From NCBI RefSeq assembly GCF_004366715.1, contig NZ_SOQZ01000001.1, positions 372,001 to 436,000 of the forward strand: a stretch of DNA of 64,000 nucleotides, in the 5' to 3' direction. The position numbers were made by a program, and so were the translations under genes. The notes below the pieces were generated by a model, which searched no databases, was not told the DNA's origin, and worked only from the letters and a program-made list of their open reading frames with translations. Each line of letters starts with the position of its first letter. The first letter of the stretch is position 1. Below are positions 35,492 to 45,506 of the stretch, piece after piece. Source of the stretch: Meridianimaribacter flavus (GTDB taxonomy: Bacteria > Bacteroidota > Bacteroidia > Flavobacteriales > Flavobacteriaceae).

Positions 35492-37114
35492 ATGGCACTA
35501 AAAACAATCAACCCTACAACTACAAAATCTTGGAAAAAATTAGAAGAGCATTTTAACAATGTTAAAGATGTTCACATGAAGCAATGGTTTGCTCAAGATG
35601 CAGAAAGAGCAAATAAAATGACCATAAAATGGGAAGATTTTTATGTAGACTATTCTAAAAACAGAATAACTGAAGAAACGCTAAACCTTTTACTAGAGTT
35701 AGCTAATGAAGTTGATTTAAAAGATGCTATTTCAAAATATTTTGAAGGCGATATCATTAATGAAACCGAAGGAAGAGCGGTACTTCATACTGCTTTAAGA
35801 GCTCCAAAAACAGCTGAGGTTTTAGTAGGTGGAGAAAATGTTATCCCAGAAATTTATAGTGTTAAAGAAAAGATTAAAGATTTCACTAATAAAATTGTTA
35901 ATGCCGAATTAAAAGGATATACAGGAAAAGCTTTTACTGATGTTGTAAACATTGGTATAGGTGGTTCCGATTTAGGTCCTGCAATGGTAGTCGATTCTTT
36001 GTCATATTATAAAAATCATTTAACAACGCATTTTGTAAGTAATGTAGATGGAGATCATGTTAATGAAGTTATCAAAAACTTAAATCCAGAAACAACACTA
36101 TTTGTTATAGTGTCCAAAACATTCACCACACAAGAAACGCTTTCTAACGCAACAACTATTAGAAAATGGTTTTTAGAAAAAGCGCCAGATAATGCAGTTG
36201 CTAAACATTTTGTAGCTGTATCTACAAATATTGAAAAAGTAAAAGCTTTTGGTATTGACGAAAACAATATTTTCCCAATGTGGAATTGGGTAGGTGGTCG
36301 TTTTTCGCTTTGGAGTGCTGTAGGACTATCAATTAGTTTATCGGTTGGTTTTGAAAACTTTGATAAACTGCTTCAAGGAGCTCATAAAATGGATGAGCAT
36401 TTCAAGACTGAAGACTTTGATAAAAACATACCTGTAATTGCAGGCTTGCTAAGTGTGTGGTACAATAACTTTTTTAATGTAGAAACCGAAGCGATTATCC
36501 CTTATACACAATACCTAAACCAGTTTGCTACCTATTTGCAACAAGGTATAATGGAAAGTAATGGAAAAAGTATTGACAGAAGCGGAGAACCTGTAAACTA
36601 CCAAACAGGAACTATTATTTGGGGAGAACCAGGAACTAATTCACAGCACGCATTTTTTCAATTAATACATCAAGGTACAAAAATAATTCCTGCAGAATTT
36701 ATAGGTTTTGCTGAATCTTTACACGGTAATCAAGACCATCAAGATAAGTTAATATCTAACTTTATTGCGCAAACTGAAGCCTTGTTAAATGGTAAATCAA
36801 AAGAACAAGTAATTGCTGAAGGTGCTCCTGAAAAATTAGTGCCTTTTAAAATATTTGAAGGTAACAAGCCTACAACTACAATTTTAATAAACCAATTAAC
36901 ACCTGAAAGCTTAGGAAAGCTAATTTCATTATACGAGCATAAAATATTCGTTCAAGGTGTAATTTGGAACATTTTTAGCTACGATCAGTTTGGTGTAGAG
37001 CTTGGTAAGCAACTGGCAAATGCAATTTTAAAAGACATTGACGAAAAAGAAATTGTTAATAAACACGATGCATCTACGCTTAACCTTTTAAAATTCTACA
37101 AAAATTTAACATAA
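35492..37114 (+). CDS. pgi: Glucose-6-phosphate isomerase
   Basis: Pgi interconverts glucose-6-phosphate and fructose-6-phosphate in glycolysis. The 540 residues show [16 protein letters not shown], the sugar-phosphate loop [41 protein letters not shown] and the active-site [19 protein letters not shown] (His). The C-terminal [16 protein letters not shown] is complete. It follows the M23 gene by 7 bases, so it is probably read from the same mRNA. The 163 bases after it hold a promoter for the next gene and no other feature I can support. Confidence 0.97.
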   Translation: MALKTINPTTTKSWKKLEEHFNNVKDVHMKQWFAQDAERANKMTIKWEDFYVDYSKNRITEETLNLLLELANEVDLKDAISKYFEGDIINETEGRAVLHTALRAPKTAEVLVGGENVIPEIYSVKEKIKDFTNKIVNAELKGYTGKAFTDVVNIGIGGSDLGPAMVVDSLSYYKNHLTTHFVSNVDGDHVNEVIKNLNPETTLFVIVSKTFTTQETLSNATTIRKWFLEKAPDNAVAKHFVAVSTNIEKVKAFGIDENNIFPMWNWVGGRFSLWSAVGLSISLSVGFENFDKLLQGAHKMDEHFKTEDFDKNIPVIAGLLSVWYNNFFNVETEAIIPYTQYLNQFATYLQQGIMESNGKSIDRSGEPVNYQTGTIIWGEPGTNSQHAFFQLIHQGTKIIPAEFIGFAESLHGNQDHQDKLISNFIAQTEALLNGKSKEQVIAEGAPEKLVPFKIFEGNKPTTTILINQLTPESLGKLISLYEHKIFVQGVIWNIFSYDQFGVELGKQLANAILKDIDEKEIVNKHDASTLNLLKFYKNLT

Positions 37115-37234
37115 AAATTGTTAAAAAGTTCTTGATAGTTTAAAGGCGTTAATAACTGATAACCTCAATATTATAGGTAACTTCTATCGGTTTAATTCTT
37201 AACATTTAGGTAATATATTATTTCCTTTAATGCG

Positions 37235-37242
37235 TAATTTTG
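37235..37242 (+). promoter_or_regulatory. -7 promoter box for the TonB-dependent receptor
   Basis: TAATTTTG is an exact TAnnTTTG box 35 bases before the ATG at 37278. Confidence 0.6.
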
Positions 37243-37277
37243 CCAAAAAACTAATTCAAATTTTTTAATAATTCAGT

Positions 37278-39842
37278 ATGAAAAAAATTACTCAATTTTT
37301 ATCGATTGTCGTACTAATGCTTTTTACGACAATTGCTTTTTCACAAAGCACTATTACAGGTAAAGTTATTGGTTCAGACATGAATGAACCATTACCTGGA
37401 GCAAATGTTATTGAGAAAGGAACATCAAACGGAACAACAACAAACTTTGATGGAGAATTTTCAATTACAACTAAAGCATCTTCGGGTGAGATTACTATTA
37501 CTTATGTTGGTTACACAACAAAGACTATTGCTTTTAATGGTAATCAAGATTTAGGTGAAATCATTTTACAATCTAGCGAAGTAGGTTTACAAGAAGTACA
37601 AATTATTGCTTCAGTAGCAGTAGACAGAAAAACACCTGTTGCTGTATCTACTGTTAAGGCTGCTGACATTGAGTTAAAATTAGGAACTCAAGAATTTCCT
37701 GAAGTATTAAAATCTACTCCAGGTGTATATGCAACTAAGTCTGGTGGTGGATTTGGTGACGGTCGTATTAACTTACGTGGGTTTACGTCTGAAAACGTAG
37801 CTGTAATGATTAATGGTGTACCAGTAAACGATATGGAGAATGGTCAAGTATACTGGAGTAACTGGGCAGGTTTATCTGATGTTACAAGCTCAATGCAAGT
37901 ACAAAGAGGTTTAGGAGCTGCAAGAGTAGCTGTGCCTTCTGTTGGTGGAACTATCAACATTTTAACTAAAACTACTGATGTTGAAGCTGGTGGAAATTTT
38001 TACACAACTTTAGGTAACGATGGTTACAAGAAATTTGGAGTGACTTATTCTACTGGTTTAATGGATAACGGTTTTGCTGCAACAGTTTCTGCTTCTAAAA
38101 CAGATGGTGAAGGATATGTAGATGGAACTCAATTTAATGCAGTTTCTTACTTTGTTAACTTATCTAAGCAAATTAATGACGCGCACAAATTGTCTTTCAC
38201 AGCTTTTGGAGCTAAACAACGTCACGGTCAAAGACAAAACCGTCATACAATTGCAACTTATAGAGATAGCGAAAGAGGTAAAAAATATAACTCTGATTGG
38301 GGTTACAAAAATGGAGAAGTTGCTTTTATAGAAGATAACTTTTACCACAAACCACAAATATCTTTAAACCACTATTGGGATATAAATGATAACACTAGTC
38401 TTTCTACTGCAGCTTACGTTTCTTTTGGCTCTGGTGGAGGAGGAGGAACTCTTGGTAGCGATGGTGAAGTTGCTGGAGATGGTAGATCTAAATTTACTAG
38501 TGATGACTATCGAATAGGAGAGTTTGGTCCTTTAGATTTCGACAGAATAATTGACGAAAACATTGCTCTTGGAGCTAACGGTTCAACTGCAGCATTAAGA
38601 GCTTCTCGTAATGACCACAACTGGTTTGGAGTTATTTCTACATTAAAAACTAACCTTAACGATGATTTAGTACTTTTAGGAGGTTTAGACTTTAGAAATT
38701 ATAAAGGTATTCACTTTAGAGAAGTAACTGATTTATTAGGAGGTCAATTCATTATCAACGAAGATAACGTAAACAACCCAACAGGAATTGCTAGAGTAGG
38801 TGATAAAATTTCTTACTATAACGATGGTCTTGTAGGTTGGGTTGGAGCTTTTGCTCAGTTAGAGTATGACGTTAATGAAAAATTCAACACATTTATTGCA
38901 TTAAACGCGTCTAACACTTCTTACAAAAGAAAAGATTACTTCTTATACACTCCAGACGATCCATTAAGAGAGACTGATCGTTACAACTTCTTCGGTTTTG
39001 GAGCAAAAGGAGGTGCTAACTATAGACTTACTGATAACCACAACGTATTTGTTAACTTAGGATACTTTGAAAAAGCTGCCGATTTTGACGCTGTATTCCC
39101 TAACTTTAACAATGAGGAAATTAATGAGGATGCTGAAAACCAAAAAATTCTAAGTTTTGAGTTAGGATATGGATATAGAAGTGATAAGTTATCTGCAAAT
39201 GTTAACTTATACAGAACAGCTTGGAGAGATAGAACAGAGACAATCGGTTTCCAATTAAATGAAGACGAAACAGGGTTTGCTAATATTTTAGGAATTAACG
39301 CTGTTCACCAAGGTATTGAAGTAGACTTTGTATATAGAGCTACTGATAGATTAGATATCACTGGTATGGCGTCTTTAGGAGACTGGAGATGGGAAGAAGA
39401 TGTAACAGGTGTTCAAATCTTAAATGAAGAGCAAGAAGTGGTTGATACAGTAGACTTATATATCGAAGATACTCCTGTAGGAGATGCTGCTCAAACTACT
39501 TTAGCTTTAGGTATTAACTATAAATTTGGTGCTGATACTAGATTAATAGTAGATTATAATTATTTTGATCGTTTATATGCTGATTTTGACCCAAGTGATA
39601 GAGGTACTGAAGGTGCTCCAGATCCATGGGAAGTTCCAGCGTATGGTGTTTTTGATGCTGCATTAACTCACGGTTTCTCTTTTGGAGAGTTCGATGCTTC
39701 TTTAACAGCGAGAATAAACAACGTATTTGATACTGAATACATTGCTGATGCTTTAGACGGAACAGGTTCTAATGCTCAAACAGCACTTGTTTATTACGGA
39801 TTTGGAAGAACATTTAGTGTAGGCGCAAAACTTAAATTTTAA
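37278..39842 (+). CDS. TonB-dependent outer-membrane receptor
   Basis: The 854 residues have a signal peptide (to about 22, AFSQ), a CarboxypepD-reg beta domain (STITGKVIGSDMNEPLPGAN, about 24-100), a plug (about 130-235: EVLKSTPGVYATKSGGGFGD, INLRGFTSENVAVMINGVPV) and a 22-strand-type barrel ending GAKLKF. It imports a ligand through the outer membrane using TonB energy. It lacks the long SusC form (about 1000 residues), and its partner is a choice-of-anchor-J lipoprotein rather than SusD. The ligand is unknown. The lipoprotein gene follows 12 bases on, so the two form one unit. Confidence 0.95.
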   Translation: MKKITQFLSIVVLMLFTTIAFSQSTITGKVIGSDMNEPLPGANVIEKGTSNGTTTNFDGEFSITTKASSGEITITYVGYTTKTIAFNGNQDLGEIILQSSEVGLQEVQIIASVAVDRKTPVAVSTVKAADIELKLGTQEFPEVLKSTPGVYATKSGGGFGDGRINLRGFTSENVAVMINGVPVNDMENGQVYWSNWAGLSDVTSSMQVQRGLGAARVAVPSVGGTINILTKTTDVEAGGNFYTTLGNDGYKKFGVTYSTGLMDNGFAATVSASKTDGEGYVDGTQFNAVSYFVNLSKQINDAHKLSFTAFGAKQRHGQRQNRHTIATYRDSERGKKYNSDWGYKNGEVAFIEDNFYHKPQISLNHYWDINDNTSLSTAAYVSFGSGGGGGTLGSDGEVAGDGRSKFTSDDYRIGEFGPLDFDRIIDENIALGANGSTAALRASRNDHNWFGVISTLKTNLNDDLVLLGGLDFRNYKGIHFREVTDLLGGQFIINEDNVNNPTGIARVGDKISYYNDGLVGWVGAFAQLEYDVNEKFNTFIALNASNTSYKRKDYFLYTPDDPLRETDRYNFFGFGAKGGANYRLTDNHNVFVNLGYFEKAADFDAVFPNFNNEEINEDAENQKILSFELGYGYRSDKLSANVNLYRTAWRDRTETIGFQLNEDETGFANILGINAVHQGIEVDFVYRATDRLDITGMASLGDWRWEEDVTGVQILNEEQEVVDTVDLYIEDTPVGDAAQTTLALGINYKFGADTRLIVDYNYFDRLYADFDPSDRGTEGAPDPWEVPAYGVFDAALTHGFSFGEFDASLTARINNVFDTEYIADALDGTGSNAQTALVYYGFGRTFSVGAKLKF

Positions 39843-39854
39843 AAAAATAGAACA

Positions 39855-41504
39855 ATGAAAAGAATAGTTTATTTATTAACAATTGTAGGAATCATCTTTG
39901 TAGGATGTAATCCTATGGAAGACATCAATAATGAGATAGATGCAATTGACAACCCAGTTGTTGGAAATGCAGAATACACATTAACAGATGATGATTACGA
40001 AGATCTTGAACTAGGTTTTGGTAGCTTCGACTCTGAAGACCAAGCTAGAGAATTGTTACCAGATTTCCTTGCAGGATTATACCCATTTTGGGGAGATGGT
40101 TCATCAGTAGTAGTAGGGTACAACCTTTATGTTGGAAATGCTGAAGGTGTAAGTGATTTTACTGGAGCTGATATTTATGAATTCACAAATTCTGATTATG
40201 CTACAACAGGTAGTGATGCTTTTGGTTTCTATCCTAATGTAAATGCTACTAACGAAATTCCTGCAATATTAGATGCTCAAATAGCTAGTCCAACTGAAGG
40301 ACAAATAGTTTTAGCTAAATACGACCAATATACGGAAACTCCTGAAGTAGGTTTAGCTGACTTAGTAGCTTACAACTTTGCAGGAAGCATGGAAGGATGG
40401 ACTGTTGCTGAAGAATCAGGAGCTGATGATGTTTGGACTTCTCAATCAGGATATGTTCAAGGTAACGGATATTTTGGAACTCAAATAGCTAATGAAGAGT
40501 GGTTAGTATCGCCTTCAATTGATTTATCAGGAGAAAGTGATTTGAAATTCCAAATTACTCAAGAGTTAGATTTCGCTGGAGATACATCTTTAATCAAGAT
40601 CTTAGTTTCAACTGATTATACTGATGATGTTTTAACTGCAACTTGGGATGAAATTACTTTAGCTAACCCAGCAACAGGAGATATGGCTTCTTCTGAAGAT
40701 TATGATTTTTCAGCTTATGATGGAGAAACAATTAACGTTGCGTTTAGATATGAGTCAACTGATAGTGATGCTGCTAGATGGAGAATTGCAAGTTTAAAAA
40801 TTAAAACTCTTGGTGCAACAGGAGACACTAACTCTAAAGGAGAATACTTTATGTATTCTGGAGGTACTTGGGTAGCTGTTGAAGGTGTATACTATTTAAG
40901 TTCTGATGATTTTGATGCAATGGGAGAAGGTTCTGGTCAACCAGGTCAGTACGATAACTTTAGTAGTTCTGTATCACCAAACAACTACTTGCCAGCGTTT
41001 ATGGAAATCACTTTCCCTTACGGTCAAGAAGATGAAGAAATGTTTATTATTTATGACTATTTCTCTAGTTCTACTGGAGCGCAAATTAGAGGAAACCTTT
41101 ACACTGTAACTGACGGTGTTTGGACAGGTCACGAGTCTACTATCGAAACAACTTTACAGTTTGGACATGATGGTACTGAGTGGCTACCTGATAACACAAT
41201 TCAATACACATTAACAGGAACTGATTACTCTTACGTAGCAACAAATTATGCTGAAGTAGAAGGGTTTGAAGCTGCCGCAGGTAACTTAGCATCATTTGGT
41301 AACTTTAACAGAACTGGTGGTGGAACTAGCTGGAGTGATGAAATGATGTTTACTGTATTAACAGATTTATTAGCTAATGTTATTGCTCCTACTGCTGAAG
41401 AAGGTCAAAAATATGTATTAAGCTATGATGTATATGTTGGTAGTGGTGCAGTTGAATCTTTAAGCCTTATCAAAGAAGGTGGTGAGTGGATATTGAACGA
41501 ATAA
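39855..41504 (+). CDS. Surface lipoprotein with choice-of-anchor-J domain, receptor partner
   Basis: The 549 residues begin with a lipoprotein signal (LLTIVGIIFVGC, Cys18) and an acidic linker. An anchor-J/DUF5017-like jelly roll lies at about 172-315 (FAGSMEGWTVAEESGADDVW, EEWLVSPSIDLSG, RWRIASLKI). Two similar modules flank it: an N-terminal one with VVVGYNLYVGNAEGV and a C-terminal one with YVLSYDVYVGSGAVE. It is cotranscribed with the TonB receptor and probably captures or holds its ligand at the surface; this is inferred from the pairing. Confidence 0.85.
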   Translation: MKRIVYLLTIVGIIFVGCNPMEDINNEIDAIDNPVVGNAEYTLTDDDYEDLELGFGSFDSEDQARELLPDFLAGLYPFWGDGSSVVVGYNLYVGNAEGVSDFTGADIYEFTNSDYATTGSDAFGFYPNVNATNEIPAILDAQIASPTEGQIVLAKYDQYTETPEVGLADLVAYNFAGSMEGWTVAEESGADDVWTSQSGYVQGNGYFGTQIANEEWLVSPSIDLSGESDLKFQITQELDFAGDTSLIKILVSTDYTDDVLTATWDEITLANPATGDMASSEDYDFSAYDGETINVAFRYESTDSDAARWRIASLKIKTLGATGDTNSKGEYFMYSGGTWVAVEGVYYLSSDDFDAMGEGSGQPGQYDNFSSSVSPNNYLPAFMEITFPYGQEDEEMFIIYDYFSSSTGAQIRGNLYTVTDGVWTGHESTIETTLQFGHDGTEWLPDNTIQYTLTGTDYSYVATNYAEVEGFEAAAGNLASFGNFNRTGGGTSWSDEMMFTVLTDLLANVIAPTAEEGQKYVLSYDVYVGSGAVESLSLIKEGGEWILNE

Positions 41505-41522
41505 TAACAGATATCACTATAT

Positions 41523-41557
41523 AAAAAAACCGCTGAAATACTTCAGCGGTTTTTTTT
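41523..41557. terminator. Two-way terminator between the receptor operon and gldD
   Basis: CCGCTGAA, a four-base loop and TTCAGCGG make an 8-bp stem flanked by seven A and eight T, so it can serve both converging units. Confidence 0.92.
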
Positions 41558-41560
41558 ATT

Positions 41561-42136
41561 TTATTGCCTCCATTTTATGGTTTCCATTATGTGCTTAATG
41601 TCGTTTTTTAAATACACAGCAGCAGGATAAATGGAGTCGTAATTAGGTTTTGCATAAAAGTAAAGTGACCCTGTTAAAAAGTGATTAATGCTATCAGTAA
41701 CATAAAACTGAGATTGCGATGCAGCATTACCACCAACTTCGTAAAACATTCCAAAAACGCTTTGCTTTTCATTCTCATAAGGCTGTTCAACGATTTCATC
41801 AGCTTTACTAACATGTTTTAGAGTTAAACTTTGAGCATCTCTTAGTAAATTGTTTAAGTTGTCTTCGGTAACTTTTTTATAGGTAAGATAGATAGTTCCT
41901 TTCATTGAAGGATAGTTTATATCAATACCATAAGCATTTCTATTCTCGTCAATTTTAATTGAAGAAATACTATCAGAAAGTGTATTTTTTTCAAATGAAA
42001 ACGGAAGAATAGTGTTTGTGCGCTTATACTCAGCAGCAGGATAATCTAAACGAAGATAACCATTAGGTTTTGGTACTGGATCGTCGCCACAAGACATACA
42101 TAAACTTGCTAAGACAGGTAAAATGAGCTTCTTCAT
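41561..42136 (-). CDS. gldD: Gliding motility lipoprotein GldD
   Basis: GldD is a lipoprotein needed for gliding and for type IX secretion in Flavobacterium. The 191 residues carry a lipobox (LASLCMSC, Cys16) followed by the recognisable GldD opening GYLRLDYPAAEYKRTN, a central FEKN...INYPSMKGTIYLTYK and the C-terminal SLYFYAKPNYDSIYPAAVY. Its ATG overlaps the gldE stop by one base (TAATG). The ssb-gldE-gldD order is the one known from F. johnsoniae. T9SS cargo genes lie elsewhere in this window. Confidence 0.95.
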   Translation of the reverse strand: MKKLILPVLASLCMSCGDDPVPKPNGYLRLDYPAAEYKRTNTILPFSFEKNTLSDSISSIKIDENRNAYGIDINYPSMKGTIYLTYKKVTEDNLNNLLRDAQSLTLKHVSKADEIVEQPYENEKQSVFGMFYEVGGNAASQSQFYVTDSINHFLTGSLYFYAKPNYDSIYPAAVYLKNDIKHIMETIKWRQ

Positions 42137-43443
42137 TAATCTAATATTGTAAACTTTACTTGTTTTATTCTCTTTTTGTCAAGAGCTTCAATAGTGAAAA
42201 CGTAGTTTTTGAAATTTATTTTACTTCTCACTCTTGGAAATATACCAGAAATCTCTAGGACAAAGCCTGCAACGGTTTCAGCTTCTCCTTTAAACTCTTC
42301 AAAGTCTGAGTCGTCTTCTAATGAGATAATTCTATAAAAATCCTTTAAAGGTGTTTTACCTTCAAACAAAAAGTTTTTATCATCAATTATAGTGTAAATA
42401 AGGTCTTCATCGTCAAACTCATCACTAATATCTCCAACTATTTCTTCAATAACATCTTCTAAAGAGACCAACCCTGATGTGCCTCCATACTCATCAACCA
42501 CAACTGCAAGATGTACTTTTTTAGTTTGAAATTCAACCATTAAATCATCTAGTTTTTTATTCTCAGGAACAAAAAATGGTTCGCGTAGCAAACTGGTCCA
42601 ATCAAACTGCTTTCGGTCAATATATGGCAATAAATCTTTTACATATAAAATACCTACAACAGTATCTATGCTTTCTTTGTAAACAGGAATTCTAGAATAT
42701 CCATTTTTTACAATTTCAGGAATAATTTCGGAGTATTTCTGTTCAGAATTAAGCGCGAAAATATCCATTCTTGGTCGCATAACTTGTTTGGTGTCGGTGT
42801 TTCCAAAAGAAACGATTCCTTGTAATATTTTATGTTCTTCGGTAGTGGTGTCTTGTTCGCTAGTGAGTTCTAGAGCTTGTGAGAGCTGGTCTACACTAAT
42901 GTTGGACTTTTGTTTTCCAAGCCTATTTTGAATAGTAATGGTAATAAAACGCATAGGCATACTCACAGGTGTAAAAACAACATCTAAAAAGCGCAAAGGA
43001 ACAGCCATAAAAGATGAAAACTTTACCCTATTTCTACTCGCATAAATTTTAGGAAGAATTTCACCAAATAGTAAAATTAAAAAGGTAATAACCACCACTT
43101 CTAATAAAAAACGTACCCAAGGGACTTGTATGCTATGAAATAAGCTTTCTCCTAAATAAGCAAACAAGATTACAATACCAATGTTTATAAAATTGTTAGC
43201 AACAAGTATGGTTGCCAAAAGTTTTTTTGGGCGTTCCAAAAGGTTAGAAATTATATTGAAAGTGTTAGGTTTTTCGTCTAAACCTGTATCAATATCAGAT
43301 CGTGTTAAAGAAAAAAAAGCAACTTCGGCTCCAGAGATAAGTGCAGAGCAAGTTAGCAAAACTACAAGCAGAATAATTCCCGAAATTAACGGAAGGTTTA
43401 CTGAAATTAATGTTATTATTAAACTCGAGGGTTCAGGGTCCAA
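42136..43443 (-). CDS. gldE: Gliding-associated CNNM/CBS membrane protein GldE
   Basis: The 435 residues comprise an N-terminal CNNM-type membrane domain with about four segments (SGIILLVVLLTCSALISGAE), a pair of CBS domains (MRPRMDIFALNSEQKY to GTSGLVSLEDVIEEIVGDI) and a CorC/HlyC C-terminal domain (ETVAGFVLEISGIFP). Relatives move Mg2+ or Co2+. GldE supports GldD function, and its overexpression rescues some gldD defects. The start is TTG at 43443 (MDPEPSSLIITL), the position used in homologues. It follows ssb by 25 bases. Confidence 0.94.
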   Translation of the reverse strand: MDPEPSSLIITLISVNLPLISGIILLVVLLTCSALISGAEVAFFSLTRSDIDTGLDEKPNTFNIISNLLERPKKLLATILVANNFINIGIVILFAYLGESLFHSIQVPWVRFLLEVVVITFLILLFGEILPKIYASRNRVKFSSFMAVPLRFLDVVFTPVSMPMRFITITIQNRLGKQKSNISVDQLSQALELTSEQDTTTEEHKILQGIVSFGNTDTKQVMRPRMDIFALNSEQKYSEIIPEIVKNGYSRIPVYKESIDTVVGILYVKDLLPYIDRKQFDWTSLLREPFFVPENKKLDDLMVEFQTKKVHLAVVVDEYGGTSGLVSLEDVIEEIVGDISDEFDDEDLIYTIIDDKNFLFEGKTPLKDFYRIISLEDDSDFEEFKGEAETVAGFVLEISGIFPRVRSKINFKNYVFTIEALDKKRIKQVKFTILD

Positions 43444-43468
43444 TTCTAAAAAATTTGGTTAAACATAA

Positions 43469-43912
43469 TTAAAATGGTAAATCATCATTATCATCAACCA
43501 TTGGTTCAGAACTACTATTGGCAGTTGGTTGTGGTTTTTGTGGTTGAGGTGTAGGGCTGTTTTGTTGAGATTCGCTTTTAGTAGTTAAAAACGTAAAGTC
43601 TGTACATTGTATTTCGGTTGAATACCTGTCCATGCCTTTATCGTCTTGCCACTTTCTAGTTTTTATACGACCCTCAACATAAATTCTATCACCTTTGGTT
43701 AAATATTTTTCGCAAATTTCAGCAGCTTTATTTCTAACTACTATATTATGCCATTCAGTATTAGTAACCCTTTCGTTAGTTTGCTTGTTGGTGTAGGTTT
43801 CGTTAGTAGCCAAAGGAAAACGACCAACACAGTTTCCACCTTCAAAATAATGCAGTTTTACTTCATCTCCCAAATGCCCAATGAGCATTACTTTATTTAA
43901 GGTTCCAGACAT
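43469..43912 (-). CDS. ssb: Single-stranded DNA-binding protein
   Basis: SSB coats single-stranded DNA during replication and repair. The 147 residues have an OB fold (about 1-108: LNKVMLIGHLGDEVKLHYFE, GRFPLATNETYTN, TEWHNIVVRNKAAEICEKYL), a Gln/Pro-rich linker and the acidic tip DDNDDLPF, which recruits partner proteins. It leads the ssb-gldE-gldD unit with a clear -7 box 25 bases upstream. mutY lies 82 bases further upstream on the same strand. Confidence 0.97.
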   Translation of the reverse strand: MSGTLNKVMLIGHLGDEVKLHYFEGGNCVGRFPLATNETYTNKQTNERVTNTEWHNIVVRNKAAEICEKYLTKGDRIYVEGRIKTRKWQDDKGMDRYSTEIQCTDFTFLTTKSESQQNSPTPQPQKPQPTANSSSEPMVDDNDDLPF

Positions 43913-43936
43913 AATTAAAATTAAAATTTAAGTTAG

Positions 43937-43944
43937 CAAAATTA
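43937..43944 (-). promoter_or_regulatory. -7 promoter box for ssb-gldE-gldD
   Basis: The minus strand reads TAATTTTG, an exact TAnnTTTG box, 24 bases before the ssb ATG at 43912. Confidence 0.6.
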
Positions 43945-43994
43945 GCCATTTTAAAATGACTTTTTTAAAAGTAATAAAAAAATATGAGTCTTTA

Positions 43995-45041
43995 CTAAAC
44001 AGGAAAATTAAAATCGTTTAAAAAGTTACTTATTAAAACTGGAGTAGGATAATTGTGTAACTCAGTAATATAAATTCCTTCTTTAGGCAAGGTGTCAACT
44101 TCAATAATCCAAAATTTAGTATGTAAATGTTGATGCGATAGTTTATGTGTAATTTCAGTCTCATTATATAATGTAAAGTCATAACGTTGACCACTAAAAA
44201 AATCTTTAACCAAAGGATGTGTTTTAAAATCGTCAACACTTAAACTAGATTTAGTTTCAACTAACGGAAATTGATAAAGGTTTTTCCATATTCCTTTACC
44301 TGTTCGTTTATTGAATACAGTTTTTTTATCAGAAGAGATACACACCAAAAAGTTAAAGTGTTTTTTACTCACTTTAGTTTTCTTGAGTTTAACAGGTAGT
44401 TTAGAAATAGTATCGTTTTTTAAAGCTTCACAACTAGAGTTAAAAGGACAACTAGTACACTCAGGGTTTTTAGGCTTACATTGTGTAGCACCAAACTCCA
44501 TTATGGCTTGGTTAAAATCAGCAGGATTATTGGTGTCAATAAGCTCTGTTGCCAAAGCCTTAAAAGTTTTAAAGCCTTCGGTAGTGTTTATTGGAGTCCC
44601 AATACCATAGTGTCTAGATAAAAACCGATATACGTTACCATCTACAACAGCAGTAGGTTCATTAAAACAAATTGAAGCTATCGCACTTGCAGTATAATCT
44701 CCTATACCTTTTAATTTAAGTAGCTCCTTGTATGTGTTAGGGAAAATCCCATTTAGTTCGTTTACAATATATTTTGCAGTGAAATGGAGGTTTCTGGCTC
44801 TAGAGTAGTAACCTAAACCTTGCCATAGTTTTAAAACCTCTTCTTCACTGGCATTAGCTAAGTCGAAAATAGTAGGAAAATTAGTAACAAAAGCTTCATA
44901 ATATGGTAAACCTTGCTTAATTTGGGTTTGTTGCAAAATTATTTCCGATAACCAAATGTAATATGGGTTTTTGGTTTTTCGCCATGGAAGTTCGCGCTTA
45001 TTTACTGAATACCAAATAGTTAAAATTTCTTTAAAATTCAT
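43995..45041 (-). CDS. mutY: A/G-specific adenine glycosylase MutY
   Basis: MutY removes adenine mispaired with 8-oxoguanine. In 348 residues the catalytic Glu33 (WLSEIILQQTQ), the helix-hairpin-helix (LKGIGDYTASAIA), Asp134 (AVVDGNVYRFLSRHYG) and the four iron-sulfur cysteines (CKPKNPECTSCPFNSSC, spacing 6-2-5) are all present. The C-terminal NUDIX-like domain (about 225-345) recognises 8-oxoG. It is divergent from the HU gene and upstream of ssb; the mutY-ssb-gldE-gldD order is common in flavobacteria. Confidence 0.96.
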   Translation of the reverse strand: MNFKEILTIWYSVNKRELPWRKTKNPYYIWLSEIILQQTQIKQGLPYYEAFVTNFPTIFDLANASEEEVLKLWQGLGYYSRARNLHFTAKYIVNELNGIFPNTYKELLKLKGIGDYTASAIASICFNEPTAVVDGNVYRFLSRHYGIGTPINTTEGFKTFKALATELIDTNNPADFNQAIMEFGATQCKPKNPECTSCPFNSSCEALKNDTISKLPVKLKKTKVSKKHFNFLVCISSDKKTVFNKRTGKGIWKNLYQFPLVETKSSLSVDDFKTHPLVKDFFSGQRYDFTLYNETEITHKLSHQHLHTKFWIIEVDTLPKEGIYITELHNYPTPVLISNFLNDFNFPV

Positions 45042-45102
45042 TTAAATTTCTAAATATTGACAAAAATAAATCTTTACAACGTTAAATTTTAATTAATTAG
45101 GC

Positions 45103-45134
45103 TTGAAATATTGAAATTAAAATTCCTATATTTG
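45103..45134 (+). promoter_or_regulatory. Promoter of the HU gene, -33 TTG and -7 TATATTTG
   Basis: TTG at 45103-45105 and TATATTTG at 45127-45134 are 21 bases apart, a good match to the Bacteroidota promoter layout. The leader to the ATG at 45175 is about 37 bases. Confidence 0.75.
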
Positions 45135-45174
45135 CATCCCTTATAATTAATAGTAACCCAAAAATTAAATAACT

Positions 45175-45465
45175 ATGACTAAAGCTGATATAGTAGCTAG
45201 AATTTCTGACAAGTTAGGAATTGAAAAAGGAGATGTACAAGCAACAGTAGAGACATTCATGGAAGAAGTAAAAACCTCATTAGAAGGTGGTGACAATGTT
45301 TACCTAAGAGGTTTTGGAAGTTTTATTATCAAAACAAGAGCAGAAAAAACAGGAAGAAACATTTCTAAGAATACAACAATTAAAATTCCTGCTCACAACA
45401 TACCAGCATTTAAGCCTGCTAAAGTATTTGTAGAAGGTGTAAAGACAAATGTTGAAGTTAACTAA
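45175..45465 (+). CDS. HU-family DNA-binding protein
   Basis: HU/IHF proteins bend and compact DNA as dimers. The 96 residues show KADIVARISDKLGIEKGDVQ, the VYLRGFGSFIIKTRAEKTGR core and the DNA-clasping arm KTGRNISKNTTIKIPAHNIP with its tip proline, followed by AFKPAKVFVEGVK. The length is slightly above the usual 90. It has the strongest promoter match in the window and is followed 41 bases later by a tiny basic gene. Confidence 0.96.
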   Translation: MTKADIVARISDKLGIEKGDVQATVETFMEEVKTSLEGGDNVYLRGFGSFIIKTRAEKTGRNISKNTTIKIPAHNIPAFKPAKVFVEGVKTNVEVN

Positions 45466-45506
45466 GACATTATAAAATAAATATTAATTAAAAAAGACAA
45501 CAATTT

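Noticed and set aside
37115-37234. Possible riboswitch in the gap after pgi
   Set aside because: Only short, weak stems (ACCT/AGGT) were found and no known aptamer core.
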